A DNA stretch of 64,000 nucleotides, from the NCBI GenBank assembly GCA_949752735.1, contig OX457043.1, forward strand, positions 44,070,073 through 44,134,072, read 5' to 3'. Below, in pieces: positions 55,516 to 64,000 of the stretch. Numbering within the stretch: position 1 is the first letter of the stretch; every line of letters begins with the position of its first letter. Source of the stretch: Lumbricus terrestris (lineage: Eukaryota; Annelida; Clitellata; Crassiclitellata; Lumbricidae). The notes beneath the pieces were generated by a model. It did no database searches. It saw only the letters and a program-made list of their open reading frames with translations, and was not told the origin of the DNA. A program made the translations under genes and the position numbers.

Positions 55516-56655
55516 TAAACTATCTCTAAACTTGACAAAGACTAACTACATTCTCCTCTCCTCTCATAGGAAAACAATTTCTAAATTAACAAGTAATGTC
55601 AACGTAGACAATATTAACATTCCTCAAGTAAAAGAGGTAAAATTCCTTGGTGTCTATTTGGACCAATATCTGACCTGGAACAGACACATAGAACACATTG
55701 CTCTAAAATTAGCTAAGAATAAATAACAAGAATATCCTACCTGCTACCTAGAAGTATTCTGCTTACCTTATACTATTCTATGGTTTATCCATATTTATCC
55801 GACTGCAACATGATATGGGCATTAAACTATAACTCTCGGCTCCAGAGAATTATCGTTTTGCAGAAAAAAATCGTTAGAATAATAGCTGGCTCCCCTTATA
55901 ACTCACACTCAGAACACCTATTTACTCAACTTGGGATCCTAAAAGTCTTACAAGTTAAACAACTACAGATGTGCGAATTTATGCACCGTTATACTTATAA
56001 CACATTGCCTGTTTCCCATGCCAGCTTCTTTAATCTAACTTCGGACATCCACTCCTACAACACGAGAAACCTCGACTTATACAGAAGTGCACCTCCTCGT
56101 ACTAACTCTTGGAAATTTTCGATTAAATGCACAGGTCCAATCACTCCAATGGAGTGGAATAGAATTCCTCAAAATATTCGTAGCAAGCCTAATCGTAATT
56201 CCTTTAAGCATCAATTGCGTTCGTGGTTAACTGGACTGAAGTATTAGCTCTACTCTTTATCTTCACTCCGACTACTCCCCAATATACAGTAATAGCATTT
56301 CTATTCTACTCTTTTCGTTTTCTTTCTAGTTAAGGTTTATTTCGTTTTAGTCCTTTTCTTAGTTAAAGTTTGATAGCTTAACAACACCATGTTGTCTTGA
56401 CTGTGAATGTTTATGTTTTTAGTCAAGACTGCATCATGTGTATTTCCAGATTGTAAATACTTACATGATACTTACCTATGGCTATCTACCATCTTGAATC
56501 TGAAAGCGTGCATATAGGTAGCCCTACCAGTGGGACTTCTAATTCCTTCTGGGTTTCCGGTTGTAACCAACTGTTTTGTATAATATATCGCAAAAATGTT
56601 TTTGTTATCTGATTCTTGGTGCAATAAAATTGATGGTTATGGTTATTAGTTCTTG
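55516..56655 (+). pseudogene. CR1/jockey-like LINE 3' portion (reverse transcriptase end and 3' UTR)
   Basis: The + strand encodes LSLNLTKTNYILLSSHRKT, VKEVKFLGVYLDQYLTWNRH and, after a frameshift near 55725, MVYPYLSDCNMIWALNYNSR, LQKKIVRIIAGSPYNSHSEH, MEWNRIPQNIRSKPNRNSFK and RSWLTGLKY, stopping at 56247. These are the thumb and C-terminal motifs of non-LTR reverse transcriptases. A 3' UTR of about 400 bases ends CAATAAAATTGATGGTTATG, GTTATT, a short tandem tail. The MITE at 55185-55507 split its upstream part. Confidence 0.8.
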
Positions 56656-56689
56656 GCTGGTTTTGTACCACTTGTTATGAATTCTGCAG

Positions 56690-57560
56690 TGTGTCGTGGT
56701 AAGCAATTCAGGACTATCTTGGGAAACAGGGATGAGCTGCTTCAGTGCTGAAAAGTCAGCTTAAATAGTCTAATATTATTATGCTCAGGTCTGTAGTAAT
56801 TCATTTTAATAACCCAGCGACAGCAGAACTGAGCCTCTGAAAGAAATTATTATTGTAGTTAATTATATATATACATATATATACATATATATATTGAAAT
56901 CCTAATACACTCTTTTTTATCAGTACTGAAAAAATTGAGCAATTTGCTCAAATAGCATCTCCAAAGGGTACCATTACAATGTGGAAACTCAAAAAATATT
57001 ATTGCAAGCATAGCCTATATTTATTAAAGCCTTAGGCCACTTTATCAGCACTGAAAAAGTACAGCTATTTTGTTCAGATGGCAACTTAAACTGATACCAT
57101 TGCAAAGAGGAAATTCAAAAAGTTTCTGGTGGGGAGGGGTACATACTCTACCCCCCACTCTTTTTTTTATCAGTAAACTCACTGAAATAATTCAGTTGTT
57201 TTGCTAAAATGACATCTTAAAGGGGTACCATTACAATATGAAAATTCAAAAAGAAATTATTATTGTAAGTTTAGTATTGTATAGTGCATTTATTGAAGTC
57301 TTAGGCCACTCTCATGAGCACTGAAAAGTACAGCTATTTTGTTCAGATGACAGCTTAAAATGCTACTATCGCAATTTGAAAATTCAAGAAAGTTTCGGGT
57401 GGCGAGGGGGTACATCCTCCTCCCCACACCTCTCCCCTTCTCGCCTCGGCGACCGTCCACCGGACGCTCGATTGTCTCCCCCCTCGAAATCTGGATCCCC
57501 CAGAGGACGGGGGCTAAATTAAACACTGAACAGCAACTAAAAACTATTATCGTTTCGTGA
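56690..57560. repeat. Diverged tandem arm of the 48888-57626 composite
   Basis: Three or four units of about 180 bases share AGCACTGAAAAGT, GCTATTTTGTTCAGATG, ACTTAAA and TACCATTGCAA, AAATTCAAAAAG. The last unit ends GGCGAGGGGGTACATCCTCC like the left arm of 26115-29842 near 27290. Confidence 0.65.
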
Positions 57561-57626
57561 AATTTTTCTGGGGGGAATGTCAATCCTGGGGGGAATTTTT
57601 CCCCCAGAGACGTCTAGATTAAACAC

Positions 57627-58317
57627 TGCTCTTATACTGTCACTCACATTCTACTGAATCCTTACTAACGCTGAAGCGTGAATTTTAGATCTAATACACT
57701 TTCCTATGTTAATGCTTATGGAATATAGATTTATGCTTTCCTAAATATATATATAGTGTACCGTAAGCTTAGTAGAATAAAGTGGATTTTTGAATATCCG
57801 AACAAATTGAAGAAACATCGTTTCGCAAAACAACTGACTGTGGTAGGCCTAAAGGATTTTTTTATTGTTTGTTTAGAATCTCCATCTTAATCTTTAATAT
57901 TTATTGTCATTTTAGGAAATTATTATTATTATTAAAATTAAAATAAATTTGTAACGCGCGCAATGTCACACCGAAATGTGAATCTGAGGCGATTGCTCAT
58001 AGTAAGCGATAATGCGGGTTGTATTTTTTCACACGATTTCATTTTTCCACTCACTTGATACCAATGCAAAACGTAACTTGTTGCTTGCAAAACTGAATAA
58101 AAAGTAGGGAATATTCGTTTACTTAACCAACGATGGCCTGAGAATGTTTTACGAACAGCTTATGAGCACCAGGACTTATCACAAGATCCTGCTTGTAGAT
58201 AGGCCTACTCTGCAAGACCCAATATAACAGGCTTCTTTGTCAGTGCGCACCAATATGAAGGTGATTCCCAGCGTGAAGTCCCAGTACATGGAAAAGAAAG
58301 TGGTTCACAGACAGCAG
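57627..58317. other. No gene seen
   Basis: AT-rich, no supportable ORF. Confidence 0.5.
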
Positions 58318-58540
58318 GGACGCGGTGGTGTAGTGGTGGCGTCGTTGCCTTGAAGCCGGAAGGTTCGAGGTTCGAATCCACCTCGCCGCGTAAGGACCTT
58401 GGGCAAGTTCTTCACTCACATTTGCTCAGCGCTTCGGCGTGAAACTCCGATGCAGTGTCCGCTCTGCATTCTGGAGCGCCTCTGAGTAGTGAGAGCTTGA
58501 AGGGGCGCTATAACAAGTGCACATACAAACAAACAAGCAG
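58318..58540 (+). mobile_element. tRNA-derived SINE
   Basis: The head ACGCGGTGGTGTAGTGGTGG ... AGGTTCGAATCC...CCGCGT has an A-box-like and a perfect B-box and pairing ends, like a tRNA of about 72 bases. It is followed by GACCTTGGGCAAGTTCTTCAC, a body block seen in vertebrate and invertebrate SINEs, and ends GAAGGGGCGCTATAACAAGTGC. A reverse-orientation copy lies at 63325-63535. Confidence 0.8.
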
Positions 58541-58565
58541 AAAGATGCACTTGCGGCAAATAATC

Positions 58566-59485
58566 CTAGGGCTGCCAACTTCTGACTACGGCATTCTGGG
58601 ACGCTCGCAGTCACTCGATACGCCCAGAACAAGTCACATTGTCCACCACACTAAAAAGACCTAGGCCTAAGCTACATGTAACGAATGTAGGATCTACAGT
58701 CTGCAGGAAATGGTCGTTAATAATTGCAATTAAATCATTAAGAGACAATTGGCCTGCATTGAAATTAGCATTAACAGAGAAACGTTAATTGGGCTAACTC
58801 TCAGTATAGACTGCCCGAGTATCCAGGCTTATGGGCTTATGAGTCAAGTTCATATGCCTATGCAGGCGTACAATTACAATCCTACATGTATTATACATGT
58901 ATTGCAGACGTCATTATTGTGTCTCTGAATAATTTCGCTTAGACCTGCTACCCGAGCCTATCTAAACTATCCGGGACAAAACACTGTGGAGAAACTTCAG
59001 AAGGGCCTCATCGTCAGGAAACTGATGGAAGAGAAGAAAGAAGATGTAGGGCATTGTAGGCCTATGCATGTAGATTGCAGAAGTCATTACTGGATCTGCG
59101 ACGGGATATGAGAGTTTCGCTTAAGCCTACTCCTCAAGTTTATCCGGTTTTAAGAAGTTCCTGGTCACTGCGTGGCCTACAGTTAAACTTACACAAGGTC
59201 AGTGCTTATGCAATTGCGATTATCAGGTCGTTCCTGATTAGGCCTATGCTTGACGCTCTCTCTTTAAAAAAGCGTTGGAAATCGGAACTGACAACACGAT
59301 TGACACAATGTAAGTGGCTAAGTGTCAGTGCATAGGTTGTAAAGTTTTGATTTCAACCCAGTTATGACAGTATGATGAGCGAAGAAAACAAAAATCATTG
59401 TGCATCATGTCAAATTTTGTGGTGAAAATAAGATCATCATTTGGAGAAGTTGATTATATACATGTGTGTGTGTGTGTATATATAG

Positions 59486-59554
<69 letters not shown>

Positions 59555-59663
59555 TACCCCAAAAAATTATTCCGGGACAATTTGGGATCAATTCGAAACA
59601 CAGGACGCATGGAGCCGATTCCAGGACTGTCCTGGCAAATCCGGGACGGTTGGCAGCCCTGTT
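58566..59663. mobile_element. Possible hAT-like element, GGGCTGCCAAC ends
   Basis: AGGGCTGCCAAC near 58568 is inverted at about 59648-59660 as GTTGGCAGCCCT. CATTCTGGGACGC and CGGGACGG/CCGGGACAA motifs follow inside. No clear 8-bp duplication was found. The interior holds a long (TA)n tract and no gene. Confidence 0.4.
59483..59553. repeat. (TA)n microsatellite
   Basis: About 33 TA units. Confidence 0.98.
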
Positions 59664-60039
59664 GAGGCACAAGTTCATTGCGAAGAACATGTCAATGGAA
59701 AGAGTTTGATTCTAAAGTACAAGACTAAAGAATTCGAAGGCATGAGTTTGGCCATAACAGTCCTTGCTTGCGTGACAAGGAGATATGCCTGCCTGTCACA
59801 TGAGCGAAGTGGACAAAGAGAGGAAGCCGAAGTCGGCAAGCGGATGAGATCGCGAAATTATTTGGGTGCTAGGCCAGATTAAGACTATCTTCCAACCTTC
59901 ATTACTTTTGGTTTGTGTGGATTGACAGAGAGTTCCACTTCTGTCTGAGTTTTTCGATGTCAGATCTTTCATGGCCCTTTAAGTATTATCCAGCAGGATA
60001 ATAGGCCTATTATCGCTGCAAAAATCTATTATCCAACAG
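59664..60039. other. No gene seen
   Basis: A chance open frame at 59466-59882 crosses the (TA)n tract and has no domain. Confidence 0.5.
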
Positions 60040-60240
60040 GATTATATTATCGCCGGTGTCGCGTGACAAAGTCTCCCCACAAGACTTTATTTCGAAGCAG
60101 ATTCTCCCCTACGGATCTGTTTCATAATAAATTTGCCCCCAACCCCGAGACTATATTCTGAAATAAAGTCACCGGGGGAGAGAATATTTCCTCCGCCTAC
60201 GAAATAAAAGTCTCCGCCGTGTTTTCTGACAACTTCAACA
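60040..60240. repeat. GGGGGAGACTT family element, inverse of 11060-11275
   Basis: CGCCGGTGTCGCGTGACAAAG, TCTCCCC, AGATTCTCCCC, GGATCTGTTTCA, GGGGGAGAGAATATTTCC and AAGTCTCCGCCG occur in the order expected for the inverted partner. Confidence 0.65.
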
Positions 60241-60659
60241 ATTGATATTTATAAAGTTGTAATTACATTTTATTCGACTCTTTTGACGAACATTTTGTTA
60301 ACCTTAATACGAACAAGCGAAAAAGCAACTTAATTTGAACAAAGGGATCTGAAATAGCTTGTATGAATAATCTGGGTGTTTCTGGAGTTTTTCCATAAGG
60401 AAATCTGGGTTTATTTCTGAAACCTCATTGGCAACCTCCAACATAGTCCACGTCTGCTTTATTATCGCTCACTGAGCGATAATAAAGCAGACGCGGACCA
60501 TGCATGCTGGAGGTAGATTGTTTAATTATCTAACATAAATTGCAATTTTATATATAAACAAATGTGCCTGAAATATTTCAAAATGAGCAAACGTAAACAA
60601 GCCTGTCTGGGCAGTTTTTAACAAATAAAGGAACGGTGAAAGATGCAGATGCGCCTGCT

Positions 60660-60800
60660 ACCTAGGGTTGACTCGTCAGTGTTCTACAAGCGCCTTAAAA
60701 CTTTTTTGTTTCACCGTCGTTGGACTGGGAGCGCTACTGAGTGGTTTTCTTGAAGGGGCGCTATATAAATTCTTGAAATGAATGAATGAATGAATAAATG
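60660..60800 (+). mobile_element. 3' end of a non-LTR retrotransposon with (GAAT)n tail
   Basis: It encodes TRQCSTSAL-like then FYKRLKTFLF residues typical of the last RT codons, followed by GGAGCGCTACTGAGTGG, GAAGGGGCGCTATATAAATT and a (TGAA)n tail. Confidence 0.55.
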
Positions 60801-60980
60801 AATGAAAGAGCGTTACCCGTACCGCTCAGACACTTTGATTGAAGAAAATGATAATTCTGAATCGTTTGAATGCCAATCGCTAATTGCACTGGGTGACACC
60901 AAGCCACTTATTGATTTGCTTGTTGACTCTTAGACTACCAAGCTTTTTGTTACATTGACTACCAGAGGGGTGGTTACCGC

Positions 60981-61613
60981 CAGGAGGGATCCAGGGCGGA
61001 CCAATCCGGCCATGGTCCCACCATTAAGACATTTATTTATTTTTTTACCAGCTATTCTGGCCTGAAAAGTTGACTTGCCCCCCCCCGTGAGTAGCTCCGT
61101 ATGTCCGCTCCCCGCAGCGGCGAAGAAGGTCATCAGTGTTTTGGGTGGAGGGCGGATGGAAAAAGGTTTTTTGTGAAAATTCAAGGTTGATGACTAAAAA
61201 AAGGTCATCAGTTTTTTCGGTGGATGGAAAAGGTATCTTTTTGGAAAATTCGAGGCTGATGACTAAAAAAAGGTCATCAGTTTTTTCGGCGGATGGAAAT
61301 GGAAAAGGTATCTTTTTGGAAAATTCGAGGCTGATGACTAAAAAAAGGTCATCAGTTTTTTCGGCGGATGGAAAAGGTATCTTTTTGGGAAATTCGAGGC
61401 TGATGACTAAAAAAAAGGTCATCAGTTTTTTCGGCGGATGGAAATGGAAAAGGTATCTTTTTGGAAAATTCGAGGTTGATGACTAAAAAAAAGGTCATCA
61501 GTTTTTTCGGCGGATGGAAAAGGTATCGGTGACCCAGACAAAAAATGTTCCCTGTTTCCCGGACCAAGACCAACAATTTTGGGCCCCCTCAAAAATTTCT
61601 GTATCCGCCCTTG
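60981..61613. mobile_element. hAT-like MITE (633 bp) with hairpin tandem array
   Basis: Perfect 8-bp duplication GTTACCGC at 60973-60980 and 61614-61621. The left end is CAGGAGGGATCCAGGGCGG; the inverted right end CAAGGGCGGATACAGAAATT is shared with 10649-10878. The middle is a six-unit tandem array. Confidence 0.8.
61120..61535. repeat. ~58-66-bp tandem units, about six, each with a hairpin
   Basis: Each unit holds GATGACTAAAAAAAGGTCATC, i.e. complementary arms around an A-run, then AGTTTTTTCGGCGGATGGAA and AAGGTATCTTTTTGGAAAAT. Length alternates depending on the presence of an extra TGGAAA. Confidence 0.92.
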
Positions 61614-61621
61614 GTTACCGC

Positions 61622-62159
61622 CACTCTTGGATTTTGGGTTTGGTTTAAGATGTCATATCTTGTTATACAGCACTAAATTCAGCATTCGAACAAAATAATA
61701 TATTTAGGCTTAAAATATACGAATGGACCTAGAAATTATGCACTTTTTTTTACATTGGAACCCGTTAATTCCACATAGTGTGTATTTTTGCATTTAAGCA
61801 ATTACTAGATTGTGTGTGTTTTGAACATGGTTTATACTTGTATACAAGAATAGTTTACCTGTAATAAAGCATAATGTTCCACAATACAAACTAGTAATAG
61901 GTCTGTTTTATGTATAATCAAAATAAAAGGCATGTTTATAATAAATTCAGCAATCAACATGAAACAAGAAATTGGCCTATGTCGTTGTCACAGGCAGTCA
62001 TATATTATGTCAGGGTTCTTGAGTTATTGCAAGCTACTCCAGTTCTTGTGCGAATGTATACAAACCGTTTTCTTGCACAGTTCACAGCACTGTTATAATT
62101 AGCACTGTTATAATAGACCCAAGTTGTTAGCATTTTGCTTCGACAGTTTATAAAGCCAT
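61622..62159. other. No gene seen
   Basis: AT-rich; no supportable ORF. Confidence 0.5.
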
Positions 62160-62164
62160 TCCTA

Positions 62165-62245
62165 TATGATATTTATTTATTTATTTCAAGTATTTATATA
62201 GCGCCTCTTCAAGAAACCTACTCAGAGGCGCTCTCTGCGCTAACT
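62165..62245 (-). mobile_element. SINE/LINE 3' end (minus)
   Basis: On the minus strand: CAGAGAGCGCCTCTGAGTAG, GTTTCTTGAAGAGGCGCTAT, ATAAAT and a tail. It matches the 3' ends of the GGCGCTATA family. Confidence 0.6.
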
Positions 62246-62504
62246 AGCCGAAATGATGTTAAGTGTCATAACAGCAAGAAAAATTCATCAATTAGCAAAA
62301 TAAGTCACAGTGAGCCGGAAACAGTCATCAGTGGCGATCCCTCGCAGACACGTAGAATCATCCAACGGAATCCCGTCAACAGCTTTCAGCTGGTGTGAAT
62401 GTTCAGAGTCTCTGATATATCCAACCTGTACACAGAATGATGGCACACATGCGCATTTTGCTTCCAGTAGCTGCAGTGTACTGAGGCAGACTTCCAGCTG
62501 GTCC

Positions 62505-62931
62505 CAGTGGCGTAACTACGGGGGGGCAAGGGGGGCAGCCGCCCCCCCAAATGAAAGGGCTGCCCCCCCAGCTGCCCCCCCAATCCCTGCGTTTGTTTTA
62601 CTTTTTACTCTTACGAGTGATAAAGAATTAAACAATGTTATATAATTTCTGACTTATTTTATTTTTTATACAACTTCCTGTACAACTTCTTATAGGGTGG
62701 GTAATGGGAAAGTGGGACAGGCTACTATAGTGCACTGTGGGACAGACAAGCTAGTGAGGCTTGCTTGCGTATTATGTCCAATACTGTAATACATCCAAAA
62801 TCTAAAAATACATAGTCTATGGCAATATACCGATGCCGATGCACGCTTTAATTGCCAACGATAGCCACCCCATCATTTTAAGCTGCCACCCCACTGCCCC
62901 CCCATGAAAAAAATAACTGGCTACGCCACTG
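62505..62931. mobile_element. hAT-like MITE, CAGTGGCGTA family (427 bp)
   Basis: Ends CAGTGGCGTAACTACGGG and, inverted, CAGTGGCGTAGCCAG. Perfect duplication GCTGGTCC at 62497-62504 and 62932-62939. Subterminal runs of G then C (GGGGGGCAGCCGCCCCCCC). It belongs with 30330-30496. Confidence 0.9.
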
Positions 62932-62979
62932 GCTGGTCCGTTTTGCATGAACTGTATTGCTCTGGTGCAAAGTCTTCAT

Positions 62980-63190
62980 GATGGTCCTAATCTTTCTGGA
63001 ATAAGCTACCTAGAAGTCTCCGTAATGAGCTAAGTCTTCTTGTATTTCTTTGCCCCTTTTCCGCAAGCACTTGAAAACCATTCATTCTCTTTGATTGTAG
63101 TTTGGTGCTGTCAGTTTGGGAGCTCCTCTGTCGAGCTTCTCTTGAAGTGGCGCTATATAAATTCATGATTACGATTATGATTACTGTCAT
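62980..63190 (+). mobile_element. 3' end of a non-LTR retrotransposon with GATTA-type tail
   Basis: Broken codons for FWNKLPRSLRNEL and LENHSFSL-type residues (RT C-terminus) are followed by GGGAGCTCCTCTGTCGAGC, GAAGTGGCGCTATATAAATT and a (GATTAC)n tail. Confidence 0.6.
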
Positions 63191-63277
63191 TCCACTTATT
63201 TTAGCATTTCTCAATTCATCTTCAATATCTGTTTCAGCTAACATCATTTCTTTAGCTGCTAACAATCTTTTACGCTA

Positions 63278-63690
63278 AATTGTCTTGTTATGCATCTCTG
63301 GCTGAATTGTCTTGTTTGTTTGTATGGCACTTGTTATAGCGCCCCTTCAAGCTCACTACTCAGAGGCGCTCCAGACTACAGCGTGGACACTGCAGCGGAG
63401 TTTCACGCCGAAGCGCATAAGCAATTGCGAGTGAAGGACTTGCCCAAGGTCCCTACGTGGCGACTTGAGGTGGATTCGAACCTCCAACCCTTCAGCTGCA
63501 AGGCGACGAACATACCCACTACACCATCGCGCCCATGTATTTCTGGCTAAAATGTCTTGTTATTTATCTCTGGCTGAATTGCCTTGTTATGCTTCTCTGG
63601 CTGAATTGTGTTGTTATGTGTCCCTGGCTGAATTTTTTGTCATGTGTCGCTGGCTGACTTGTCTTGTTATGTATCTTGAAAGAACCGTCT
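63278..63690. repeat. ~31-bp tandem repeat (CTGGCTGAATTGTCTTGTTA) interrupted by a SINE
   Basis: Units with TCTCTGGCTGAATTGTCTTG at 63295, then at about 63540, 63569, 63600, 63629 and 63649 with variants. The SINE at 63325-63535 lies between the first and the later units. Confidence 0.8.
63325..63535 (-). mobile_element. tRNA-derived SINE (minus)
   Basis: On the minus strand it reads GGGCGCGATGGTGTAGTGGG, a B-box GGTTCGAATCC, GGACCTTGGGCAAGTCCTTC, GCTTCGGCGTGAAACTCCG and GAAGGGGCGCTATAACAAGTG, co-linear with 58318-58540. Confidence 0.82.
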
Positions 63691-64000
63691 TGTCTCTCAT
63701 TTCAAGAAACTCTCTTGCAAGGCATTTTCACTGAATTGTTTTGCTATATACCTTTGACTAACTACATGACATTAATTGCTTTTCATTATGTTTCATTCCT
63801 TTGAATAGCATGCTATTGCTGTTTACAATTACTATACTATGCTGTATCGATTCAAGGACCATTGTTCATAAACTACTTTTTAGGGTTATCATAAATCTGA
63901 TTACTCCTGTTAAGTTTGCTTGATATCTATTTGTTTATTTTCAATAGTAAACTGTGAAATTTGTTAATTGTGCATACAATTTGCCAAGACATGTGCATTG
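63691..64000. other. No gene seen
   Basis: AT-rich window end without supportable ORF. Confidence 0.5.

Larger units (their letters stand above)
48888..57626. mobile_element. Large inverted-repeat-bounded composite, 27-bp perfect ends
   Basis: GTGTTTAATCTAGACGTCTC continuing to TGGGGGA (48888-48914) is exactly inverted at 57600-57626. G/C runs follow inside both ends. Between them lie the LTR element, a LINE fragment with a MITE, and an arm (about 56690-57560) with diverged tandem units (TTAGGCCACT, AGCACTGAAAAGTACAGC, GACAGCTTAAAATGCTAC) like those in 26115-29842. No convincing target duplication was found. It is interpreted as an old fold-back element that later received other insertions. 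Confidence 0.55.

Noticed and set aside
48888..57626. piggyBac-type element with TTAA target sites
   Set aside because: TTAA lies inside both ends, but the inverted identity continues outward by three bases (GTG), so TTAA is not the insertion boundary.
58318..58392. Functional tRNA gene
   Set aside because: A clear SINE body and tail follow the tRNA-like head and a second co-linear copy exists at 63325-63535.

Overview
The window is a gene-poor, repeat-rich stretch of an animal nuclear genome, most likely a marine invertebrate. Evidence: GT-AG introns, CR1-like and other non-LTR retrotransposon fragments, tRNA-headed SINE-like copies ending in GGCGCTATA-type tails, a dispersed TGTTTAACGACAC repeat family, many hAT-like elements with 8-bp target duplications, very long dinucleotide to tetranucleotide microsatellites, and a striking excess of TAGGCCTA. 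These features would suit a mollusc, but other marine phyla (echinoderms, for example) cannot be excluded by eye. A 200-base run of N (24808-25007) is an assembly gap.

Host genes. Two intact paralogous type II membrane glycosyltransferases lie on the + strand about 31 kb apart (15596-17332 and 46575-48308). Each is one long coding exon preceded by a 3' splice site 6-12 bases before the ATG. Each carries two GT32-like units, of which only the second keeps DXD. The last two exons of a single-pass membrane protein (transmembrane exon 3793-3874, cytoplasmic-tail exon 4812-5595) are also on the + strand; its 5' exons are upstream or outside. A weak TATA-plus-short-ORF candidate sits at 6016-6259.

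Mobile-element genes. A PIN-like nuclease/CXC protein (117-1598, minus) lies between 41-bp inverted repeats. A broken transposase-like gene (33462-35405, minus) lies between 17-bp inverted repeats and is split by a MITE. LINE fragments occur at 13470-15180 (minus, with a Helitron-like insert), 17655-18067, 55516-56655, 60660-60800 and 62980-63190. A Ty3/Gypsy-like LTR element (49071-54728, minus) has almost identical LTRs but has lost most of pol.

Non-autonomous DNA elements dominate the rest. Twelve elements carry 8-bp target duplications (eight perfect, four 7/8), one carries a 9-bp duplication, and several more are fold-back elements. They are nested in one another, in the LINEs and in the transposase-like gene. 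No intact hAT transposase is visible. Satellites include thirteen 64-bp units built around a hAT-terminus-like sequence (38333-39164). The remaining DNA is AT-rich with no supportable gene.
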